From Burkholderiales bacterium (GTDB lineage Bacteria; Pseudomonadota; Gammaproteobacteria; Burkholderiales; Burkholderiaceae_C), in NCBI GenBank assembly GCA_026932425.1, contig JAIXKN010000037.1, forward strand, positions 1-64,000: a DNA stretch of 64,000 bases, given 5' to 3'. How positions within the stretch are numbered: the first letter of the stretch is position 1; the number at the start of each line of letters is the position of its first letter. Positions 57,969-64,000 of this stretch are shown here, piece after piece. Position numbers and translations under genes: made by a program. The notes below the pieces were generated by a model. It did no database searches. It was given only the letters and a program-made list of their open reading frames with translations, and was not told where the DNA came from.

Positions 57969-59945
57969 ATGGATCTCGCGGCGTTGTTCGCCCGCACGGA
58001 GCCGCAGCCGCCGGAAGCCAGTCCGGCGGCCGACGCGGCAGCGAGCAGCACACGGTTGCGCAGGCAACGCACGCCTCGAGGCGAGGCCGAGTGCCTGCTC
58101 GATTGCTTCGAGCCCGACCGCGACGATGGGGCGGCCTGTGCGTCGCTGCGCTTTCCGGTCGGAGCTGCCCAGCGGCGCGCGCTGCGGGTCGTCGGCGGCT
58201 ATGAGGTCCGTTCCGCGGCGGCCGGCGGATGGCTGCTCGTCGCGGCGTCCGCGGATCAGGATGCCTACTGGATCCCGCAACCGCCGATGCTCAGGCGCAT
58301 CGACAAGGACGGTCACATCCTGTCGCAGCGACCCGCCGCCATGGTTGGTCTCGAAGCATCCTTCCGCGGCCTGGCGGTGCAGATCGAACATCCCGGCGAC
58401 CACCTTCTTGACCTGGTGGCCTGGCGGCTGCCGGCCAAGGCGCCGGATGCGCTGGCCGCGCTGCAGAGCCTGTCCGCGCTCGAGCAGCAGCGGTATTTCA
58501 TGTGGAGCTCCCACACCGCCTATGCCCAGCCGGCGGATCTGTACCGGCATTGGGTGCACGGGCACCTCTACGAGAACCACGAGGTCTGGCCGCGGTACTG
58601 GCGCGTCTGCTCCGAACTCGACGCTTTTGCCTTGTACGTGACGCTGACCGGCTTGCTGCGCGCCACGGGCAAGGCCTTGTACGACTGGATGCGGCATCAG
58701 GTCGTCTTCTCGGTGATCGACCGGCAGGCCGGCGATGGCGGCTGGCATCACGGCGAGTGGACCGATGCGATGGAATCGCACTACCGGCTGCACGCCGGCG
58801 CCATGCACATGCTGGCGGCCCATTTCGAGGAAACGCGCGATCCCGCAGTGGCCCATGCACTGGACAAGGCCGCGGAATTCGCCGCAAGCAAGATCGACCG
58901 GATCGACAGCGGCGCCTGGTACCTGCACGACTCGCTCGAACTGGGCGAGGGCAGCCTGCAGAAGTATCCGTTCCGCACCCTGCCCAGCCGCGCCCTGGGC
59001 AAGGCCCCGTCCAACCTGCTCGTGCTCAACACCCATCTGGACACCAATATCGCGATGGCACGCCATCGCGAGGTCACGGGCGACGAACGACATGGCAGGC
59101 TGATCGCCTCGGCGCACGCCAGCACCCTCGCCGTGTTGGGGCTGCGACCGGCCGAGTGGCTTTATCGGCTGCTGTTTCGGGCCATCGCCCTGAGCTTCCT
59201 GCCAACGGCCAAGGCCCGGACCCTGCCCTTGCCGCTTCGGGCACTCAAGCGGATCGGCTGGAAATACTTCATTCCCTGGCTGCCAAGCATCAAGCGCCGA
59301 TGGCCGCGACTCGTGATGCCGGGAGGCTACATCGAGCGCGAGCTCAGCATGTGCATGTTTTCGGTGCGCTACCAGCCCGTCAATCTGATGGACCTGGCGC
59401 GAACGCGACGTCGCTTCGACGAAGGCGCGCTCGACGCCCTGCTGTCCGAGGTCTTCGGCTTCACCCACGACTGCGGCCTGACCGCGCGCTGGAAGGAACT
59501 CAGGGGCAAGGAAGACGATTCCCTGGGCTTCTGGGCCGAGGCGCTCTATCACCTGGCGCTGGCACGGCCCGACCGGACGCTGCGCGCTTGGCTTGCCGAA
59601 GCGATTCTCGACCTGGAGGACAACGGCCTGGGCTTGCCGCCATCCATGCTGGGCGCCAACGCCGAAGCCGTTGCGCCATCACGTCAATCGCCCTGCCCGA
59701 ACCCGGCCGACGTCCGCCTGCGGGTGGTCAATCTGAGCCAGGGCGAGGCGATCGAGTGGCTGATCGTCAACCCGACCCGCCTGAAGCTGGGCCTGAACCT
59801 GCGCTGGAAGGCTTGCGCGCCGCCGCCTTTCGAACCGTCGTGGACCGGGCCTGCCGGCGAGGCGGTGTCCTTCGAGAACGGCGTGCATGCCATCGGACCG
59901 CGCAGCTGGCTGCTCGGGACGGGCACGGGGGGGCTTCGCCAATGA
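57969..59945 (+). CDS. large protein of unknown function, (alpha/alpha)-toroid-like
   Basis: A 658-residue protein without signal peptide or membrane segment that I do not recognise. The middle (residues ~200-560) looks like helical hairpins around a barrel: LYENHEVWPRYWRVCSELDA, GDGGWHHGEWTDAMESHY, GAMHMLAAHFEET, and an aromatic- and acid-rich cluster that could bind a sugar. A beta-rich stretch flanks each side (~60-170, ~590-650). The layout recalls polysaccharide lyases, uronyl epimerases and heparinase-like proteins, but no catalytic set can be named. It is co-translated with the acyltransferase (ATGA). Confidence 0.6.
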   Translation: MDLAALFARTEPQPPEASPAADAAASSTRLRRQRTPRGEAECLLDCFEPDRDDGAACASLRFPVGAAQRRALRVVGGYEVRSAAAGGWLLVAASADQDAYWIPQPPMLRRIDKDGHILSQRPAAMVGLEASFRGLAVQIEHPGDHLLDLVAWRLPAKAPDALAALQSLSALEQQRYFMWSSHTAYAQPADLYRHWVHGHLYENHEVWPRYWRVCSELDAFALYVTLTGLLRATGKALYDWMRHQVVFSVIDRQAGDGGWHHGEWTDAMESHYRLHAGAMHMLAAHFEETRDPAVAHALDKAAEFAASKIDRIDSGAWYLHDSLELGEGSLQKYPFRTLPSRALGKAPSNLLVLNTHLDTNIAMARHREVTGDERHGRLIASAHASTLAVLGLRPAEWLYRLLFRAIALSFLPTAKARTLPLPLRALKRIGWKYFIPWLPSIKRRWPRLVMPGGYIERELSMCMFSVRYQPVNLMDLARTRRRFDEGALDALLSEVFGFTHDCGLTARWKELRGKEDDSLGFWAEALYHLALARPDRTLRAWLAEAILDLEDNGLGLPPSMLGANAEAVAPSRQSPCPNPADVRLRVVNLSQGEAIEWLIVNPTRLKLGLNLRWKACAPPPFEPSWTGPAGEAVSFENGVHAIGPRSWLLGTGTGGLRQ

Positions 59946-61042
59946 GCACCTCCGCCGACGGGCTGATCCGCTCCCACCACGCGCTGCGCGGCGTGGCGGC
60001 CTTTATCGTGCTTCTCTTTCACTTCAGGGACGTGACCACCTCGGTCGGCCAGGCCCTCGACGCCCGGACCGCGTTCCTCTCCAACGGCCGCATCTGGGTC
60101 GACTTCTTCTTCCTGCTGAGCGGCTTCATCCTGTCGCACGTGTATGGCAAGAGCGTCGCGGCGGCCCCTGCTGCAGGGCGCAAGACCAAGGAGTTCTATC
60201 TCGCGCGCTTTGCGCGGATCTATCCGCTGCACATCGTCACCTTGCTCGCGATGATCCTGGTCGAAGTCTCGGCTTATATCTTCCGACCCGAGATTGCCGA
60301 CGCGTTCGTCAACGAAGACAAGCAATGGCCGTCGATCCTTCGGCATCTGACGCTGACGCATGCCTGGGTCAGCCTGAGTCATCTGCAATGGAACGCGCCG
60401 TCCTGGTCGATCAGCACCGAAGCCTTCGCCTATCTCTGCTTCCCACTGCTTGTGCTGCTTCTGGGGCACTCGAATCGGGCCGTGCGCGCGCTACCGGCAC
60501 TTGCGGCGATCATCGTCTACGTGCACACGTTCTCCACCTTCGACGACATCGGTGAGCAGCAGCCGCTGCTGCGCTGCATGGCCGGTTTCGTCGGCGGCAT
60601 GATTCTTTATCGGATCTGGCTCGCCTACCGCTCCCGCCTGCTCGCCTTCGTCTCTCCCCTTCAGCTGAGCGCGCTGGTGATTGCGATCATCGCCATGCAC
60701 ATCGGCTTGAATCAGGCGGTCGCGATGATTGCGCTGGCCGTCCTCATCCTCACCACCGCCGATGACTCGGGGCCGCTGGCTCGGGTTCTCGCGTGGCGGC
60801 CCATGCTCCTTCTGGGAACCCTGAGCTACTCGATCTACATGACCCACTGGATCTTCTACCGCCTGTACTGGATGTACGGCGGATACGTCTTCGCGGACCT
60901 TGCCAGCGCCTACAGTCCCGTCAAGGTCTATGCGCTGAAGGTGGGGCTGCTCACGATCCTGTCGCTGTCTCTCGCATACATCAGCTACCGCTGGATCGAA
61001 CTGCCTTCGCGCTCGCGCCTGAAGCGCCTGTTCGCCCACTGA
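59942..61042 (+). CDS. acyltransferase family 3 membrane protein
   Basis: A 366-residue inner-membrane protein with about ten segments, of the OafA/NodX/ExoZ type. LRGVAAFIVLLFHFRD near the start, FFFLLSGFILSHVYG, EFYLARFARIYPLHI and WSISTEAFAYLCFP are diagnostic. Such enzymes acetylate or otherwise acylate sugars of surface glycans. Its start overlaps the preceding gene; the WbsX-like gene follows after 20 bases. Confidence 0.9.
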   Translation: MSTSADGLIRSHHALRGVAAFIVLLFHFRDVTTSVGQALDARTAFLSNGRIWVDFFFLLSGFILSHVYGKSVAAAPAAGRKTKEFYLARFARIYPLHIVTLLAMILVEVSAYIFRPEIADAFVNEDKQWPSILRHLTLTHAWVSLSHLQWNAPSWSISTEAFAYLCFPLLVLLLGHSNRAVRALPALAAIIVYVHTFSTFDDIGEQQPLLRCMAGFVGGMILYRIWLAYRSRLLAFVSPLQLSALVIAIIAMHIGLNQAVAMIALAVLILTTADDSGPLARVLAWRPMLLLGTLSYSIYMTHWIFYRLYWMYGGYVFADLASAYSPVKVYALKVGLLTILSLSLAYISYRWIELPSRSRLKRLFAH

Positions 61043-61062
61043 CCTTGCCCGACCTTCACGCC

Positions 61063-62136
61063 ATGACCAAGCGCGCGCGCCTGATCGCCTTTCACCTGCC
61101 TCAATTCCACCCGACGCCCGAGAACGACGCCTGGTGGGGCAAGGGTTTCACGGAGTGGACCAACGTCGCGCGGGCCAAGCCGCTTTTTCCCGGACACTAC
61201 CAGCCCCACGTCCCGGCCGACCTCGGCTTCTATGACCTGCGCCTGCCCGAGGCCCGTCAGGCCCAGGCAGAGCTGGCGCGCGCGCACGGCGTCGAGGGCT
61301 TCTGCTACTACCACTACTGGTTCGGCGGCGGCCGGCGCATGCTGGAGCGACCGTTCAACGAAATCCTCTCGACGGGCGAGCCGGACTTTCCGTTCTGCCT
61401 GTGCTGGGCCAACCACAGCTGGAACACCACGTGGCAGGGCACCGACGAGATGCTGGTCGAGCAGACCTACCCAGGCTGGGACGATCACGCCGCGCATTTC
61501 GAGTGGCTGCTCACGGCGTTTCGCGACCCGCGCTACCTGACGGTGGACGGCAAGCCGATCTTCTGCATCTACAAGCCCGACGACGTGCCGGGGATGGCCG
61601 ATGTCGCCGCGTTCTGGCGCGAGCGTGCGCAGCGGGCCGGGCTGCCGGGCCTGCACCTGGTCGGCATCTCCCACCGCGACGAGCGCTGGGATCCGCGGCC
61701 CCGAGGGCTGGACGCCAGCGCGATGCAAGCCCTTCCCAAGCGGGACGGCCGCATCCCGCGCCGCTACCTCAAGCTCAAGCTCAAGCTGGCCGCCGAAGGC
61801 AACCGGCACGGACTGACGATCTGGGACTACGAGGAGATCCGCTCGATCCTCCTGCGCAGCAACCGCGTGGATTGGCCCGACTATCCGATCGCCCTGCCCA
61901 ACTGGGACAACACGCCGCGCGCCGGCATGCGCGGCCTGGTGTTTCACGATGCCACGCCCGAGCACTTCCGCCTGCACCTGCGCGAAGCCGTCGCGCGGGT
62001 GCAGGAGCGCGCACCGGACCACCGCATCGTCTTCCTCAAGGCCTGGAACGAGTGGGCCGAGGGCAACCATGTCGAACCCGACCTGAAGTGGGGGCGGCAG
62101 TGGCTGGAAGTCATTCGAGAGGAGGTCGGCACGTGA
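61063..62136 (+). CDS. WbsX-like glycan-processing protein (GH99-like)
   Basis: A 357-residue protein. LIAFHLPQFHPTPENDAWWGKGFTEW (in part: FHLPQFHPTPEND), VEGFCYYHYWFGGG, CWANHSWN and FLKAWNEWAEGNHVEPD are the WbsX family marks. Members occur in O-antigen and exopolysaccharide loci and resemble glycoside hydrolase family 99; whether they transfer or hydrolyse sugars is not settled. No signal peptide is present. The next gene starts inside its last codon (GTGA). Confidence 0.88.
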   Translation: MTKRARLIAFHLPQFHPTPENDAWWGKGFTEWTNVARAKPLFPGHYQPHVPADLGFYDLRLPEARQAQAELARAHGVEGFCYYHYWFGGGRRMLERPFNEILSTGEPDFPFCLCWANHSWNTTWQGTDEMLVEQTYPGWDDHAAHFEWLLTAFRDPRYLTVDGKPIFCIYKPDDVPGMADVAAFWRERAQRAGLPGLHLVGISHRDERWDPRPRGLDASAMQALPKRDGRIPRRYLKLKLKLAAEGNRHGLTIWDYEEIRSILLRSNRVDWPDYPIALPNWDNTPRAGMRGLVFHDATPEHFRLHLREAVARVQERAPDHRIVFLKAWNEWAEGNHVEPDLKWGRQWLEVIREEVGT

Positions 62137-63113
62137 ACCCGGCTAGCCCGTCGCACGCCCCCGCGGACCTGGTGTCCGTCGTGATGCCGTGCTTCGACGC
62201 CGAGCGCTACGTGGCCGAGGCGGTGGCTTCCGTGCTCGGCCAGACCCATCGCAACGTCGAACTCATCGTCGTCGATGACGGTTCCGGCGACCGCTCGCCC
62301 GTCATCCTGGCCGAGCTTGCCGCGGCTCATCCTGGGCGCATGCGCGTGCTGCACACGCCTCGCCGCGGGCCTTATCCGGCGCGCAACGTCGGCTTGAAGG
62401 CGGCGCGCGGCGACTACGTCGCCTTCCTGGATGCAGACGACTGGTGGCTGCCCTCGACGCTGCAGCAGTTGCTCGCCGCCCTGCAAGGGCAGGAGGCCGA
62501 CCTCGCCTATTGCGGCTGGCAGAACGTGGGGGTCGGCATTCATTCGAAGCCGTACGTCCCGCCCGCCTACGAGGCCGGCGATCCGGTGGCCCAGTTCCTG
62601 CGCAGTTGCCCGTGGCCGATCCACGCCGCGCTCGTGCGTCGATCGATCGTCGATCGCCTGGGCGGCTTTTCGGAGCGACGCTTCGCGTCGATGGACTACG
62701 ACTTCTGGCTGCGCGTGCTCGGGCAGACGCGGCGCATCGTGCGCGTGCCCGAGGTGCTGGCCTTCTACCGCTGGCACGGCAGCGGCCAGATCTCGGCGGT
62801 CAAGTGGCGTCAGGTGCTGGACGCGCTCGAGGCGCAGCAAGGCTTCATCCGCGCGCATCCCGAACTCATCGCGCACCTCCCCGCCGAGCAGATCCGCGAC
62901 CTCACCGAGGGTCAGGTCCTGCGCCAGGCCTACATCGCGTTCTGGCGGCGCGACCTCGTGGCCGCGCGGCATCTGTTCCGGCACTCGGCGCGGGCGCGCA
63001 GCGTCGGCTGGCGTGACCTGGCCCACGTGGCCTGGGCCCTTCTGCCCGCCGGCCTGGGCCTTGGCTTGATCGCCTCGCGCGATCGTCGAGATGGAAGCGC
63101 GCCTGAGGGGTGA
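62133..63113 (+). CDS. glycosyltransferase family 2
   Basis: A 326-residue GT-A fold enzyme. SVVMPCFDAERYVAEAVASVL opens the domain, VVDDGSGD (47-54) binds the nucleotide and DADDWW (Asp100, Asp102, Asp103) is the metal site. Start is a GTG at 62133 with GGAGG seven bases upstream and a 4-base overlap with the WbsX-like gene. A short hydrophobic stretch near the C-terminus (WALLPAGLGLGLI) may contact the membrane. Confidence 0.92.
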   Translation: MNPASPSHAPADLVSVVMPCFDAERYVAEAVASVLGQTHRNVELIVVDDGSGDRSPVILAELAAAHPGRMRVLHTPRRGPYPARNVGLKAARGDYVAFLDADDWWLPSTLQQLLAALQGQEADLAYCGWQNVGVGIHSKPYVPPAYEAGDPVAQFLRSCPWPIHAALVRRSIVDRLGGFSERRFASMDYDFWLRVLGQTRRIVRVPEVLAFYRWHGSGQISAVKWRQVLDALEAQQGFIRAHPELIAHLPAEQIRDLTEGQVLRQAYIAFWRRDLVAARHLFRHSARARSVGWRDLAHVAWALLPAGLGLGLIASRDRRDGSAPEG

Positions 63114-63118
63114 TCCCG

Positions 63119-64000
63119 ATGAAGACCCTCTACTTGATCTTCTCGCACGATCATCCGCCGCAGCTCGTCCGTCTGGTTTCGGCCATTCGAGCGCTCAGCC
63201 CTGGCGCCGAGATCGCCGTGCACCATGATCCGCAGCAAACGACGATGGATCCGGCGCTTCTCGCGGCAGCGCGCGCGCATCTGATCCCCGATCCGGTGCG
63301 CGGCGAATGGGGCGACTTCTCCCTGGTGGAGCAGTACCTGCACGCCTTCAGCTGGTGCCTGAAGCACCTGCAGTTCGAGTGGGTCGTCACCCTCACGGGC
63401 CTGAGTTATCCGGCGCAGCCGCTGGCCAGGTTGGAAGGCATGCTCGCGGCCGCCGCGGAGGACGGGTTCGTCTATCACTTCGCCGCGGACGACCCCGCGC
63501 ATTGGCCCGCGGGCACGGCGACCACCAGGTTCCGGTTTCGCTACTTCAAGCTGCCGCGGTTCCCGTATTGGCATCGCGTCCCGACCGCATGGCGGGAGCG
63601 GCTTCAACGCGCGCGCATGTGGCTCAATGCACGGCAGCCTTTCATTCGGATCGCCCCCCCGGCCGCGCGGGTTGAGGACGATGCTCGGCTTGCGCCGGTG
63701 GGGCCTTCCCTTCGCCGACCGGATGCCCCTGCAGGGCGGGCGGCAGATGTTGACGATCAACGCGAAGGCCCTGCGCGCGGCGCTTCGATTCGTCGACGAA
63801 TCCCCAAGCTACGTGGCCTGGATGCGAGCCAGCTTCATCCCGGACGAGAGCTTCTTCACGACCATCCTCGCCAACGCCGCGGACCTGAAGATCGCCAACC
63901 AGGTGCAGCGCTTCATCAAGTGGCCTCGCGGGCACGCCCATGCCGCCAGTGTCGCGGTCATCACGGCCGACGAGATCCCGGAAGTGCTGCGCAGCGGCGC
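63119..64000 (+). pseudogene. core-2/I-branching (GT14-like) glycosyltransferase, frameshifted, partial
   Basis: The first ~178 residues (LYLIFSHDHPPQLVRLV, ALSPGAEIAVHHD, WGDFSLVEQYLHAF, WVVTLTGLSYPAQPL) match beta-1,6-N-acetylglucosaminyltransferase-like proteins. At the C7 run 63654-63660 the protein-like text moves to the next frame and continues with MLGLRRWGLPFADRMPLQGG, MLTINAKALRAAL and SFIPDESFFTTILAN up to the window end. One C fewer would restore the gene. It could be a real frameshift, a phase-variable tract or a sequencing error. The gene runs past the window. Confidence 0.8.

Overview
This window is chromosomal DNA of a high-GC betaproteobacterium. The gene content and order point to Burkholderiales of the Rubrivivax/Leptothrix/Methylibium type. 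Indicators are glycolytic genes of the Calvin-cycle aldolase type, a SWIB/histone-H1-like protein, the Smg-DprA-LysM-Def-Fmt block, a DUF1631 gene, SecDF-YajC and an exosortase-A-associated PLP decarboxylase. No rRNA, tRNA, CRISPR array, transposase or integrase was seen. All assignments come from reading the translated sequence; no database was searched.

Layout. 1-20.5 kb is mostly housekeeping: the 3' end of metF, 5-formyl-THF cyclo-ligase, a Slt-type lytic transglycosylase, a GST, cca, an FHA-EAL protein, a MidA-type methyltransferase, folM-folB, ttcA, two lipoproteins, glmU, the tsaB-rimI-udg operon, dacB, a GDSL-like lipoprotein, sua5 and purE-purK. 21.0-22.5 kb is an AT-rich island with one unrecognised helical-repeat gene, followed by the SWIB protein. 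23-31 kb holds fba, pyk, maeB and pgk, then azlCD and a small lipoprotein. 31-42.5 kb holds def-fmt, a LysM protein, dprA, smg, DUF1631, yajC-secD-secF and mobA.

42.7-64 kb is accessory and surface-related. A protein with three VanZ units lies downstream of an exosortase-A-type PLP decarboxylase, and a divergent asparagine-synthetase-like gene lacks its glutaminase cysteine. Next comes a small island with a MntA/HepT pair, a remnant of an acyl-CoA ligase and an XRE/DUF6036 pair bracketed by a perfect 63-bp direct repeat. From 51 kb a plus-strand cluster encodes a DUF2334 deacetylase-like protein, CysD, CysN-CysC fusion, a SLC13 permease, a Wzx-type flippase, an unrecognised large protein, an acyltransferase, a WbsX-like protein, a GT2 and a GT14-like protein. 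The last is frameshifted in a C7 tract and cut off by the window end.

How they may work together. Sulfate uptake and activation to PAPS sits next to flippase, acyltransferase and glycosyltransferase genes. This is what a locus for a sulfated, acylated surface glycan would look like, but no sulfotransferase is visible in the window, so that reading is an inference.
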